A program made the position numbers and the translations under genes. A stretch of DNA of 57,308 bases from Bacilli bacterium (GTDB lineage: Bacteria > Bacillota_I > Bacilli_A > ML615J-28 > CAG-313), in assembly GCA_017937305.1 (NCBI GenBank), contig JAGBDV010000020.1, positions 1 to 57,308 on the forward strand, written 5' to 3'. The notes below the pieces were generated by a model. The model made no database searches. It was not told where the DNA came from and saw only the letters and a program-made list of their open reading frames with translations. How positions within the stretch are numbered: the first letter of the stretch is position 1; the number at the start of each line of letters is the position of its first letter. Below, in pieces: positions 7,137 through 15,662 of the stretch.

Positions 7137-8495
7137 ATGGAATCAAATGACGACGCGGACGCGGACGCAAACAATTTAATATTACAAATAGTTTTAATTG
7201 TAGTATTAACACTTATCAATGCCTTTTTTGCAATGTCAGAAATGGCAGTAATATCCGCAAACAAAACAAAAATTGAAATTTATGCAAAAGATGGAAAGAA
7301 GAAAGCTTTATTAGTTCAAAAGCTATTAGATAACGAAACTAACTTTTTATCTACAATTCAAGTAGGAATTACTCTTGCTGGATTCTTCTCATCGGCAACA
7401 GCTGCAGGACAAATGTCTGATTTATTTAGTGGATGGTTATTAAGCTTAAATATACCTTATGCTGAAACAATAGCTGTTGTTGTTATTACATTATTATTAT
7501 CTGTATTAACATTAATATTTGGTGAATTATTACCTAAGAAAATTGCTTTAACTTCGCCAGAAAAGATTGCAATGAATGTTGCAGGGCCTATAAACGTAGT
7601 TAGAATTTTAACAATTCCTCTTGTAAAATTCTTATCAGGTTCTTGTAATCTAATTTGCAAATTAATTGGGTTAAATAAATATTTAGTTGAAGATAAAGTT
7701 TCTGAAGAAGAGATTATTTCAGTCGTTGAAGAAGGTGTTGAAGATGGTACACTAGATGTTGAAAAACAAAAAATGATTGAAAGTGTGCTAAAATTTAATG
7801 ATTTAACTGCAACTGATATTATGACACCAAGAATTAAAGTTTTTATGATTGATGTTGAAGAACCTTTATCTGAGTATTTAAATGATATTTTTGAACAAAA
7901 GTTTACTCGTATTCCTGTTTATAAAGAAACTAGAGATAATATTATTGGTTTAATTCATGTTCGTGATTTAATGCAAGCTATTATTGAAAAAGGCGTTGAA
8001 AACGTTAAAATTGATAAAGTTATGCGTAAAGCACTATATGTTAGAGATATGATGAAAATCAATAAATTATTCCAAGTAATGAAAGATACAAAAAATCAAA
8101 TTGCTATATTGCTTGATGAATTTGGTGGTGTTTCAGGTATTGCAACAATGGAAGATATTGTTGAAGAAGTTGTTGGAAATATTTATGATGAATATGATGA
8201 TGAAAAGAACTTCATTAGATTAAATGATAATCAATATTTAGTAAATGGAGATACGCCTATTCAAGAAGTTAATCGTGACTTGGATTTAGAATTTGATGAA
8301 GAGAATAATAACTATGATACTATTGGAGGGCTTGTTCTTGCAACGTTAGATACTTTCCCTAAAGGTGGAGAAGTATTAACTTTTGATAATATTGAGATTG
8401 TTGTTCAAAAAGTAAAAAATCAAAAAATTGAAACACTAAGAATTACAATTAACGAAAAAGTTGATGTTGATGATTCTGAATTTATTGATAACTAA
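7137..8495 (+). CDS. CNNM/CorC-HlyC family membrane protein (hemolysin-like, divalent cation transport)
   Basis: This 452-residue protein has the full family architecture: a DUF21/CNNM transmembrane domain (about 15-190) with the signature NAFFAMSEMAVISANKTKIE and a second conserved stretch TLIFGELLPKKIALTSPE, then a CBS pair (about 215-335) with ATDIMTPRIKVFMID and DEFGGVSGIATMEDIVEEVVG, and a C-terminal CorC/HlyC domain (about 350-440). Bacterial relatives such as CorC and MpfA are tied to Mg2+ efflux and tolerance; some annotations call them hemolysins. The start at ATG 7137 follows AAGAAGGAG. The N-terminus DDADADAN is encoded by GC-rich GCGGAC repeats that are unusual for this genome. 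Confidence 0.88.
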   Translation: MESNDDADADANNLILQIVLIVVLTLINAFFAMSEMAVISANKTKIEIYAKDGKKKALLVQKLLDNETNFLSTIQVGITLAGFFSSATAAGQMSDLFSGWLLSLNIPYAETIAVVVITLLLSVLTLIFGELLPKKIALTSPEKIAMNVAGPINVVRILTIPLVKFLSGSCNLICKLIGLNKYLVEDKVSEEEIISVVEEGVEDGTLDVEKQKMIESVLKFNDLTATDIMTPRIKVFMIDVEEPLSEYLNDIFEQKFTRIPVYKETRDNIIGLIHVRDLMQAIIEKGVENVKIDKVMRKALYVRDMMKINKLFQVMKDTKNQIAILLDEFGGVSGIATMEDIVEEVVGNIYDEYDDEKNFIRLNDNQYLVNGDTPIQEVNRDLDLEFDEENNNYDTIGGLVLATLDTFPKGGEVLTFDNIEIVVQKVKNQKIETLRITINEKVDVDDSEFIDN

Positions 8496-8522
8496 TAAGC
8501 TGCATTAAGCAGCTTATTTTTT
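8494..8522 (+). terminator. Rho-independent terminator after CNNM gene
   Basis: AATAAGCTGC (8494-8503) pairs perfectly with GCAGCTTATT (8509-8518) around a 5-base loop, followed by T7. The stem overlaps the stop codon. Confidence 0.85.
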
Positions 8523-8599
8523 TTAAATTGAATTAGGAAATTATCAATAAATGAATTAAAAAACATAAAATTTTAGTAAAAATTAGTAAGATGAATTAG

Positions 8600-8628
8600 T
8601 TGTATTTTTTATCAAAAATTGATATAAT
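8600..8628 (+). promoter_or_regulatory. Sigma-A promoter for nuclease-fold gene
   Basis: TTGTAT at 8600-8605, a 17-bp spacer, and extended -10 TGA-TATAAT at 8623-8628. Confidence 0.7.
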
Positions 8629-8662
8629 ACTATAGAAAAAATAAAGAAGAATGGAGAATATT

Positions 8663-9757
8663 ATGTTAACACAAGAAGAAAAAGTTTTAAAAGTATTACA
8701 ACAAATTCCATTTGTTGCTGCATCGTATCGTAAAATTGTAGATGCTTTAAAAGATGTATTACCTGCTGAAGAAGTATACATGGTGTTAGGTACACTTGTT
8801 GCTGAAGGCAAAATTAATATGGCTATGAATTCAAAAGGAGATCCTGAATATTCAATCAAATGGAACCCTCAAATTGATGAAGAAAGAAAATTAATTACAA
8901 GAGAGTTTAATAAACGTTTTAATGAAAAAACAATTTTCCTTCCTCGTTATGAAGGTTATGTTGCTAATCTTGAAGAAAATTTCTTTGGTGAAGGATATAA
9001 TGAATTATTAGATTCATATAAAGAATTAAGTGATGAATATGTTAAATGGCATCGTAATGCAAAAACTGGAGTTGTTTATCCGCCTAAAATGCATTCATTA
9101 AGTTCTGCTAATGTTTTAGCATTTAATGTTCTTGCTGGATTAGAATTAGATCCATCTCAAGTAGAATATGGTGTTGAATTTGAAGTTATTGCTGCTGAAC
9201 CAATGCGTGATCGTCCTGAAGAAATTAGTGCTCCAAAAGCTGAATTTGATGCAATTGTTAATTATGCTGATGCAATTGATTTTGTTCAAGCTGATTTCTT
9301 AGAACATTTCTATCAACCTTTCCGTCAAAGTATGTGGGCATATCAATTTGGTAATCGTTATCTATTTGATAATGAGGATGCTGTTGAGTTATGGAGAGCA
9401 TTTGCTAAAAAAGCTAACTATGTATACTTCAATGGTTATGATGTATTAAAAACATTAGTTGCAATTTATAGTGATGTTCTTGCAAATCCAGCTGATTATC
9501 AAGGTAAGAAAGTAACATTATTAAATATTGGTTGGAATGTTTCTAAAGAATCTAATTTTAAAGCTTTAGCTAGTTTCCAAGCTTCATATGATGAAGAAGC
9601 AAAACGTGCAGAAGAACAATTTAATGAATTCTTAAGTAAACTTCCATTACCTGAAGGAACTACTTTAAATTACCAATATTTAACAGTTGAAGAAGTTGCT
9701 GATAACTTATCTGATGCTGCTAAAGAATATGTAAAGAACCGTTATGTTGGATTCTAA
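8663..9757 (+). CDS. PGN_0703-like PD-(D/E)XK-fold protein with altered active site
   Basis: This is a 364-residue protein. An N-terminal winged-helix-like segment (about 1-65) is followed by a region that matches, by pattern, the PGN_0703 family of putative restriction-type endonucleases: FLPRYEGY, a KMHSLSSANVLAFNVL helix, FEVIAAEP, the AEFDAIV strand (Asp196, position of the catalytic Asp), VQADFLEHF, a conserved tryptophan/tyrosine block, and GKKVTLLNIGWNV. In nuclease members the strand before FLE reads E-S-K; here it is Q209-A-D211, so both the catalytic acid and the lysine are replaced. I infer loss of cleavage activity or a different role. I start it at ATG 8663, six bases after GGAG at 8653-8656, rather than at ATG 8651. 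Codon use is less extreme than in the lipoprotein genes and suggests good expression. Confidence 0.5.
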   Translation: MLTQEEKVLKVLQQIPFVAASYRKIVDALKDVLPAEEVYMVLGTLVAEGKINMAMNSKGDPEYSIKWNPQIDEERKLITREFNKRFNEKTIFLPRYEGYVANLEENFFGEGYNELLDSYKELSDEYVKWHRNAKTGVVYPPKMHSLSSANVLAFNVLAGLELDPSQVEYGVEFEVIAAEPMRDRPEEISAPKAEFDAIVNYADAIDFVQADFLEHFYQPFRQSMWAYQFGNRYLFDNEDAVELWRAFAKKANYVYFNGYDVLKTLVAIYSDVLANPADYQGKKVTLLNIGWNVSKESNFKALASFQASYDEEAKRAEEQFNEFLSKLPLPEGTTLNYQYLTVEEVADNLSDAAKEYVKNRYVGF

Positions 9758-9766
9758 AAAAAATAT

Positions 9767-9797
9767 GAGACTTTATTACTTAAAGTCTCTTTTTTTT
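9767..9797 (+). terminator. Rho-independent terminator after nuclease-fold gene
   Basis: GAGACTTTA (9767-9775) pairs with TAAAGTCTC (9781-9789), followed by T8. Confidence 0.85.
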
Positions 9798-9810
9798 ATT
9801 TTTTATATGA

Positions 9811-9816
9811 TATACT
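9811..9816 (+). promoter_or_regulatory. Extended -10 element for first GH18 lipoprotein gene
   Basis: TGA-TATACT lies 22 bp before the ATG at 9838. The region where the -35 would be is only T-rich, being part of the upstream terminator. Confidence 0.45.
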
Positions 9817-9837
9817 AATATTAGGAGAAAAGATAGT

Positions 9838-12780
9838 ATGAGAAAAATTATATATTTATTTATAACTATTATATTTTTATCATTAACATCATGTGGGAAA
9901 CAAAATTTTAAGATTAAAAATATGGAAGAAGTTGATGGTGTTTATCAAACTACAATTGACTATGACGTAAGCTATATTAATCTTAATAATTATGTTGAAT
10001 CTAGTTCTAAATTTGATGTAATTTATAATAATGAAGTATATTCTTCAAAATATGAACTTATTTTTAATTTAAGTGATGGTGATAATGAGTTTATTATTAA
10101 AGGGAATAATAATGAAATAAAACTTAATTTCTTTAAGAATCATTATGTAAATTTAGATATTAAGGATGAAAATGGAAATATATTATATAAAACTGATGTA
10201 ATTACTAATGTTATATTAGATTTTGATCATGTTAAACAAAACATTAATGTTCCTAAAGGTTATGATTGGGATGGTTCTATTAAAATATCACTTGGTGGTA
10301 GTAATTTATATATTGATGGATTATTCCAAGATATTAATATTGTTGCAGATACTACAATGATTCCAATTTTTACGCCTAAAGAATATGAAGTTAATGTTAG
10401 TGATGAGTTTGGAAGTACTGAAAGTTATGTTTCTAAAGTAAAAACTGGTGAAGAAATAACTTTTGAAATAGAAGGCTTACCTGGATATGAATTTAAAGGT
10501 GTTTATGCAAAAGATGAGCTTATTGAAGAAGGTGATGTTTATCATCCAGATATGGGAACTGAATTTGTAATTAAGTATGAACCAATTAAGTTCCAAATAA
10601 CTTATTTATATGATAATAAAGAAGAAGTAGTAGATATTTTATATGGTAATAAGATACCTGAATTTACACCTTTAAAAAAGGGTCATACTTTTAGAGGTTG
10701 GCGATTAAATGATAAAGAATTTAATGATGATGTTTATAAGCATTTAGAAGATATTACATTAACAGGTGAATTTATGCCTAATAAATATGTAATTTATTAT
10801 ACTAATATTTTAGAAGAAAAAACTCAAGAAGTAATATTTAATGAAGAATTTGAATTATTAACTCCTACTAAAGAAGGCTCAAAATTTTTAGGTTGGTATT
10901 TAGATGGTAGTTTATTTGAAAATGGAAATTATTTGTTTGATAAAGATATTACACTTACTGCAAAATGGGAAGATTCAAAAATTAATTTAAATTTAGAATC
11001 TTTCGGAGGTAGTGTTGATAGCGAAGCAGTTGTTAAATCAGATGGAAGTATATTACTACCTAGTCCAGTAAAAGAAAATTATTCGTTTATTGGTTGGTAT
11101 TATGATGTTAAATATCAAGAAAAGGTAGAAACACTAATTTCTGATGAGTATAATAATGAATTACTATATGCAAAATATGTTCATAATGATGATAACTATA
11201 TTGATAGTTTTGTTATTGAAAAATATAATGAACATATTAGCACATATGATGTATTAACAATGTTTGATGGTGATGCATCTGGTTATGCTAGTAAATATTG
11301 GCATAAGATTGGTATTAGATGTATTGATGATAAGTATTATGTAAGTGCTATTGCGAAAAACGGTGAATCATTAAGTACTTTAGGAGAATATGATTATATT
11401 ATTTTAGGATATAGTGCTTATCCCCTTTATTCAAATTTTGAAGATGCAAATATTACTGTTGGTGCATTAGTTGAATTTAGTGAAGATTTAAATAATATTA
11501 GTAAAGGAAATGTTAAAATTTTAGTTTCATTTATTCAAAGAGATGTTAGTGAATATTATGATGAAGTAAAAGGATATTTAGACTCATTATATAATTCATA
11601 TCATACAGTAGAAGAAAATATTGAGTTAGTTGAAAACTATAATTCCATTGGTATTTCATGGAAGTCTTCTCATAATGAAGTAATTTCTAGTGGAGGAATA
11701 TATCATGCTCCTGTATCTGATATTACAGTTACACTTAGTGCATATATTGCAGATACTTTAATTTATGAATTTAAAGTTGTTGCAAAAGGAAGTGGAAAGA
11801 GTACTGCTTTAGCTACAGGTTATATTTATACTCCATATAATACCATTACTCAAAATGCGATGAACGTTTTAGATATTATTTATTGTGCTTTTCTTGATAT
11901 AGATGCTAATGGTAATTTTACTAATGAATCAAGAATGACAAGTAATATTAATAATTATATAAAACCTCTTGCCTTAAAATCTGGTACTAAGATAGTTATA
12001 TCAGTAAATCAAGGTTCAAGTGGTGCATTTTCAGCAGTTTCTGCAAGTGCAGAATTAAGAGAAAAACTTGCAACTAATATTGTTAATTTTATTGAAAATT
12101 TAGGAATTGATGGTATCGATATTGACTGGGAAACGCCTGCATCAAGTGAAGCAACTAATTTTACTCTACTAATGAAAGCAATTTATGAAAAAGTTAAAGC
12201 TAAGAACCCTAATTATTTAGTTACTGCTGCAATCGGTGGAGGAAAATGGCAACCACCTAAATATGATTTACCTAATTCAAAAGACTATTTAGATTATATT
12301 AACTTAATGACATATTCAATGGCAACAGGTAATGGTTATTATCAAAATGCATTATTCAAATCTACTAAAGGTGCAACGCTTACTAGTTGTACAATTGAAG
12401 AAAGTGTTGAATTATACAATGGATATGGAATTCAAAATAGTAAGATTTTAGTTGGCATACCGTTTTATTTAACTGTTCAAACTAGATGTGAAGGTCCTGG
12501 ATCAAAAGTTGGAAGCGGTAAATCAATTTGGTATAGTCAACTTGATACAACATATGCATTATCTGATACAATGAAAGAATACTTTGATGAGGAATGCGGA
12601 GTACCTTATCGATTTGATTCAGTAAATAAGATTTTTATTTCATATGAAAATGAAAGAAGTATAAAACGTAAATGTGAATATATTAATACACTTGGTCTTG
12701 CAGGAATTATGTACTGGCAATATGGACAAGATGTAAATGATATGTTAAGTAATGCAATAGGCAAATATATTAATGCATAA
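9838..12780 (+). CDS. GH18 glycosidase lipoprotein with InlB-type repeats (980 aa)
   Basis: The signal peptide ends in the lipobox L-T-S-C (about Cys19). The N-terminal half (about 60-455) holds several beta-rich modules, at least three of them Listeria-Bacteroides InlB/Flg_new repeats recognised by the closing G-W-(Y/R) and F-x-x-x-x-T-L-(T/Y)-A-K-W patterns (HTFRGWRLN, KFLGWYLDG, YSFIGWYYD). A spacer follows, then from about residue 650 a GH18 TIM barrel with the catalytic motif D758-G-I-D-I-D-W-E765, Glu765 being the general acid, and the later barrel strands INLMTYSM and GIMYWQYG. GH18 covers chitinases and endo-beta-N-acetylglucosaminidases; the family here is unresolved. GGAGAAAAG precedes the start. 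Likely anchored on the cell surface, hydrolysing GlcNAc-containing glycans. It is the largest of four GH18 paralogues in this stretch. Confidence 0.85.
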   Translation: MRKIIYLFITIIFLSLTSCGKQNFKIKNMEEVDGVYQTTIDYDVSYINLNNYVESSSKFDVIYNNEVYSSKYELIFNLSDGDNEFIIKGNNNEIKLNFFKNHYVNLDIKDENGNILYKTDVITNVILDFDHVKQNINVPKGYDWDGSIKISLGGSNLYIDGLFQDINIVADTTMIPIFTPKEYEVNVSDEFGSTESYVSKVKTGEEITFEIEGLPGYEFKGVYAKDELIEEGDVYHPDMGTEFVIKYEPIKFQITYLYDNKEEVVDILYGNKIPEFTPLKKGHTFRGWRLNDKEFNDDVYKHLEDITLTGEFMPNKYVIYYTNILEEKTQEVIFNEEFELLTPTKEGSKFLGWYLDGSLFENGNYLFDKDITLTAKWEDSKINLNLESFGGSVDSEAVVKSDGSILLPSPVKENYSFIGWYYDVKYQEKVETLISDEYNNELLYAKYVHNDDNYIDSFVIEKYNEHISTYDVLTMFDGDASGYASKYWHKIGIRCIDDKYYVSAIAKNGESLSTLGEYDYIILGYSAYPLYSNFEDANITVGALVEFSEDLNNISKGNVKILVSFIQRDVSEYYDEVKGYLDSLYNSYHTVEENIELVENYNSIGISWKSSHNEVISSGGIYHAPVSDITVTLSAYIADTLIYEFKVVAKGSGKSTALATGYIYTPYNTITQNAMNVLDIIYCAFLDIDANGNFTNESRMTSNINNYIKPLALKSGTKIVISVNQGSSGAFSAVSASAELREKLATNIVNFIENLGIDGIDIDWETPASSEATNFTLLMKAIYEKVKAKNPNYLVTAAIGGGKWQPPKYDLPNSKDYLDYINLMTYSMATGNGYYQNALFKSTKGATLTSCTIEESVELYNGYGIQNSKILVGIPFYLTVQTRCEGPGSKVGSGKSIWYSQLDTTYALSDTMKEYFDEECGVPYRFDSVNKIFISYENERSIKRKCEYINTLGLAGIMYWQYGQDVNDMLSNAIGKYINA

Positions 12781-12792
12781 AAGGTGAGAAAA

Positions 12793-13677
12793 ATGAATAA
12801 ATTTCGTGATTTAATAGTTAATGATATTAATGAAGCAAAAGTTATCTTAGTTGGTCTTCCCTATGATGAAAGTTGTTCTGTAGGTGTTGGTGCAAGCAAA
12901 GCCCCCAATACTTTAAGAGATTTATCTAAGCATTTACCTCCTTTTACAATGAATGGTAAATCAATAAAAGAATGTAAAATATATGATTATGGAAATATTG
13001 AATCATGTGAAAACTATCATTTTGTTGTTGAGGAAAAACTTAAAGATATCTATTCTTATAATAAATTCCCTTTATTTATTGGTGGTGATCACTCTGTTTC
13101 AATTCCTATACAAAAGAATTTCTTTAATTATTATAAAAAAATGGGATTTGAACCAGTTTTAATTCATATTGATGCTCATCCTGATATTTGTGATTTTTAT
13201 GATAATTCCTATTATTCTCATGCATGTACTGTAAAGCGTGCAATTGATAATGGTTTTAAATGTGAGAATATAAATCTTATAGGAATAAGAGGATTTGAAG
13301 AACAAGAAGTCGATTACTTTAAGAATAATCCAAATATTAGTCTATATACTTCAAAGATGATAAAAGATGAAGGATATAAAAGAATGCTTGATGAGATAAT
13401 CTCTAAATATCAAGATGAAAAATATGTTATATATTTATCATACGATATAGATGCAAATGATCCATCATATGCTCCTGGTACTGGTACACCGGAAGCATTT
13501 GGATTAAATAGTTTTGATTTAATGGAATTCATTAAATCGTTATTCGTAAATCTTAATATTAAAGCTATGGATATGGTAGAAATATCACCTAGTTTAGATA
13601 TTAATGATATTACTTCATGGCTTGGACTTAAAACTTTATATGAAATATTTGAAATTATAATAAAAAAGGAGAATTAA
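12793..13677 (+). CDS. speB: Ureohydrolase, probably agmatinase
   Basis: This 294-residue arginase-fold enzyme has all three binuclear manganese motifs: G-G-D-H100, D127-A-H-P-D131 and S-x-D218-I-D220-x-x-D-P, followed by APGTGTPEAFG, the PGTGTPE/GG signature that favours agmatinase over arginase. Agmatinase converts agmatine to putrescine and urea in the cytoplasm. ATG 12793 is preceded by AAGGTGAG at 12780-12787; the GTG at 12784 is part of that site. The gene lies 12 bp after the GH18 gene and one base before the SpeH-like decarboxylase, so the two polyamine genes are surely co-expressed. This is a good argument for agmatine rather than arginine or guanidinobutyrate as substrate. Confidence 0.82.
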   Translation: MNKFRDLIVNDINEAKVILVGLPYDESCSVGVGASKAPNTLRDLSKHLPPFTMNGKSIKECKIYDYGNIESCENYHFVVEEKLKDIYSYNKFPLFIGGDHSVSIPIQKNFFNYYKKMGFEPVLIHIDAHPDICDFYDNSYYSHACTVKRAIDNGFKCENINLIGIRGFEEQEVDYFKNNPNISLYTSKMIKDEGYKRMLDEIISKYQDEKYVIYLSYDIDANDPSYAPGTGTPEAFGLNSFDLMEFIKSLFVNLNIKAMDMVEISPSLDINDITSWLGLKTLYEIFEIIIKKEN

Positions 13678-13678
13678 A

Positions 13679-14485
13679 ATGAAACATACAATGATTGATT
13701 GTTATGGGGCTAATGAACATCAATTAGATAACATGAAATTAATAAGCCAATTACTTACTGAAGTTGTATATGATCTTGGGCTTAATCCAATATGTCCAGT
13801 AAGTATAATTCCATATTATTATGGTAAAGTTAAAGAAGATATTGGTATTAGCGCATATATTTTATTAGAAGGTGGACATATTACTATTCATACTTTTCCA
13901 ATAAGAGAATGCTATTTTATTGATTGCTTCAGCAGTGATAACTTTGATGAAAAGAAATTATATAATTTCTTTTTAGAAGAACTTCCTTTTATTGAAAAGA
14001 AATCATTCTTAAATACAACACTTCGTGAAAGTGGTCAATTTAATAATATAGAATATAATCCTACATTTGATTTTGGTCCTCATTTAATGGCTGAGATTAA
14101 TAGTTCTAAAAGTTTAAATATGGACGAGTTATTTGGCTTTTTAGAAAATACTGCATATGATATTAATATGGATCCAATTACTAGAGCATGTGTAATGAAA
14201 AGCACAATTTCTAATCCTAGATATTTATCTGGAATAATAGTAATTGCACAAAGTCATATTGCATTGCACTACGAATATCTTACTAAGAAAATATATTTTG
14301 ATATTTTCTCTTGTATGCCTTTTGATTATACCGTTGTAAATAATGTTGTTTCTTCACTTGGTGAAGTTTTATCTAATGAACTTATTCCTCGAGGTACTAA
14401 ACATATTTACAAAGTTAAGTCTGATGTCGAAAAAGATGAGCTTCTTGCAAACACAAAATGGCAAAAGATAGTTAATAATAAGTAG
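13679..14485 (+). CDS. Two-domain SpeH-fold pyruvoyl decarboxylase homologue (AdoMetDC or arginine decarboxylase-like)
   Basis: This 268-residue protein looks like two prokaryotic AdoMet decarboxylase (SpeH) domains fused head to tail; single SpeH proteins are usually about 120-130 residues. In the first half, GISAYILLEGGHITIHTFP aligns with the GVSGVVIISESHLTIHSFP region of SpeH, but the Glu-Ser cleavage pair that makes the pyruvoyl group has become Gly65-Gly66, and the usual catalytic Cys is Ser. In the second half, IAQSHIALHYE keeps Ser192 and His197, and FDIFSC keeps Cys212. So only the C-terminal domain looks able to self-process. AAGGAG at 13665-13670 sets the start. It directly follows agmatinase and no spermidine synthase is in view, which fits an arginine decarboxylase role, since some SpeH homologues are known to have become pyruvoyl ornithine or arginine decarboxylases. 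AdoMet decarboxylation remains possible. Confidence 0.7.
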   Translation: MKHTMIDCYGANEHQLDNMKLISQLLTEVVYDLGLNPICPVSIIPYYYGKVKEDIGISAYILLEGGHITIHTFPIRECYFIDCFSSDNFDEKKLYNFFLEELPFIEKKSFLNTTLRESGQFNNIEYNPTFDFGPHLMAEINSSKSLNMDELFGFLENTAYDINMDPITRACVMKSTISNPRYLSGIIVIAQSHIALHYEYLTKKIYFDIFSCMPFDYTVVNNVVSSLGEVLSNELIPRGTKHIYKVKSDVEKDELLANTKWQKIVNNK

Positions 14486-14500
14486 GAAAAAATTAATAAG

Positions 14501-14538
14501 AAAAGAACTTGTAAATTAGGTAATTTACAAGTTCTTTT
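14501..14538. terminator. Bidirectional terminator between convergent genes
   Basis: An 18-base inverted repeat (AAAAGAACTTGTAAATTA with its exact complement at 14521-14538, separated by GG). It has A-rich and T-rich flanks and serves the SpeH-like gene on + and the small gene on -. Confidence 0.85.
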
Positions 14539-14824
14539 AATTTTCATCAATTGCGGATTTAGATCCAATGGGTTTATCTGTACCTACTTCTTGATAGTCA
14601 TCTTTATTTTTTAATGAGGAGATGTTTTCTATTATAATTTGCTTTGATGTTGCTAACATTAAATAGTAGATGATTTTATCAGCATCTAGTTCATTAATTT
14701 CAAATACATAGGAAACATCAGTATTGAAACTTTTGTGAATTATTTTTTGATTAGATAATAATCGATCAATATTTTCTAAATAATTAAAATTGAATGTAAT
14801 TTTAAGACGTATTATTTCGTTCAT
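14537..14824 (-). CDS. Small hypothetical protein, possibly DUF1949-like
   Basis: A 95-residue protein on the minus strand, convergent with the polyamine genes and sharing their terminator. A purine-rich AAAAGGAAA ribosome binding site lies upstream of the ATG. The fold cannot be assigned firmly. The layout of beta strand, helix (YLENIDRLLSN), strand, strand (VSYVFEINE), helix (DADKIIYYLMLAT) and strand (QIIIEN) resembles the ferredoxin-like C-terminal domain of IMPACT/YigZ proteins (DUF1949), but without the N-terminal YigZ domain. The tail after residue 75 is polar. Its overlap with the terminator and unremarkable codon use leave some doubt, but the RBS and the lack of any other gene here support it. 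Confidence 0.5.
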   Translation of the reverse strand: MNEIIRLKITFNFNYLENIDRLLSNQKIIHKSFNTDVSYVFEINELDADKIIYYLMLATSKQIIIENISSLKNKDDYQEVGTDKPIGSKSAIDEN

Positions 14825-14899
14825 CGTATCTATTTCCTTTTCTATTTATAATTATACACAAAAAAAATATTAAAATCCACAAATTTAAACAAGTATCTG

Positions 14900-14928
14900 T
14901 TGAAAAAAAAGTTAAATAATGATATAAT
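14900..14928 (+). promoter_or_regulatory. Sigma-A promoter for EEP-like gene
   Basis: TTGAAA at 14900-14905, a 17-bp spacer, and extended -10 TGA-TATAAT at 14923-14928. It probably drives the run 14961-19388, as no terminator is seen until 19396. Confidence 0.8.
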
Positions 14929-14960
14929 AAACCATAGAATAAAGATTTGAGGTATTATGT

Positions 14961-15635
14961 ATGAAAGTATTTTATTTAGACTGTGGAGGAAGAACTAGAT
15001 TTACATCCAAATTAATTAATCATTTATTAAAACATGATTATGATTTAATTTTTCTTGCGGATGCTTTTAAAATAATTGATGAGGTTCATAAGAGTTTAAA
15101 AGAATATAAGCTACAAAAGACAAATTTCAATTATGGTATTAATGTATTGTCAAAAGAAGATGTTATCATTAAGAACTTTCCTCTTAAATCAAATCATAAA
15201 GAGATTGATAAAAAGTATACAATGGATAAATATAAAGAAAGACTTTTATTAATCGAATATCTTGGAAAGAAAATAATAGCGGTAAAAGCACCAAAATCTA
15301 AGCCGTACAAACAAATATACATTGTAAACTTAATAAAAATTGTAAAAGAAACTAATCCTTCGCTAATTATTGGAAACTTTGTTACAGGATATTTAGAAGA
15401 TGCATTAGACGCAAGCAATTTCAAGTTTACTACAGGGTATATTGCTTTTGCAAGTTTAGAAAATGCTGGATATGTTGACCCATTAAAAGGAATAAATGAA
15501 TATTCATATGAATCAGATCGAGGAGATAGAGAAAGAATAGATCATATCTTTACAAATATCGAACTTATTGATGCTAAATATGTAGATATGCTTTATTATG
15601 GATATGATCATAAAGGAATGAAAGTTAAATTTTAA
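14961..15635 (+). CDS. Divergent endonuclease/exonuclease/phosphatase (EEP) fold protein
   Basis: This 224-residue protein shows the outline of the EEP superfamily: a first strand MKVFYLDCGGRTRF in place of the usual K-x-x-(S/T)-x-N-x-x-G, the loop LIIGNFVTGYLEDALD in place of G-D-F-N-(A/T), then DRERIDHIFTN and a terminal YGYDHKGMKVKF corresponding to the (S)-D-H-x-x-(V/I) motif. The RIDHIF and DH motifs are convincing; the G-D-F-N Asp is replaced by Asn and the central Glu is not obvious, so activity may be altered. Relatives cut phosphodiesters or phosphate esters of nucleic acids and lipids. It heads an apparent operon with an HD phosphohydrolase and a tyrosine phosphatase. Confidence 0.55.
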   Translation: MKVFYLDCGGRTRFTSKLINHLLKHDYDLIFLADAFKIIDEVHKSLKEYKLQKTNFNYGINVLSKEDVIIKNFPLKSNHKEIDKKYTMDKYKERLLLIEYLGKKIIAVKAPKSKPYKQIYIVNLIKIVKETNPSLIIGNFVTGYLEDALDASNFKFTTGYIAFASLENAGYVDPLKGINEYSYESDRGDRERIDHIFTNIELIDAKYVDMLYYGYDHKGMKVKF

Positions 15636-15662
15636 TTGATTTTTTAAGAAAGTGAGAACTAT

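Noticed and set aside
8651..8662. ATG at 8651 as start of the nuclease-fold gene
   Set aside because: The GGAG at 8653-8656 is better placed as ribosome binding site for the ATG at 8663.
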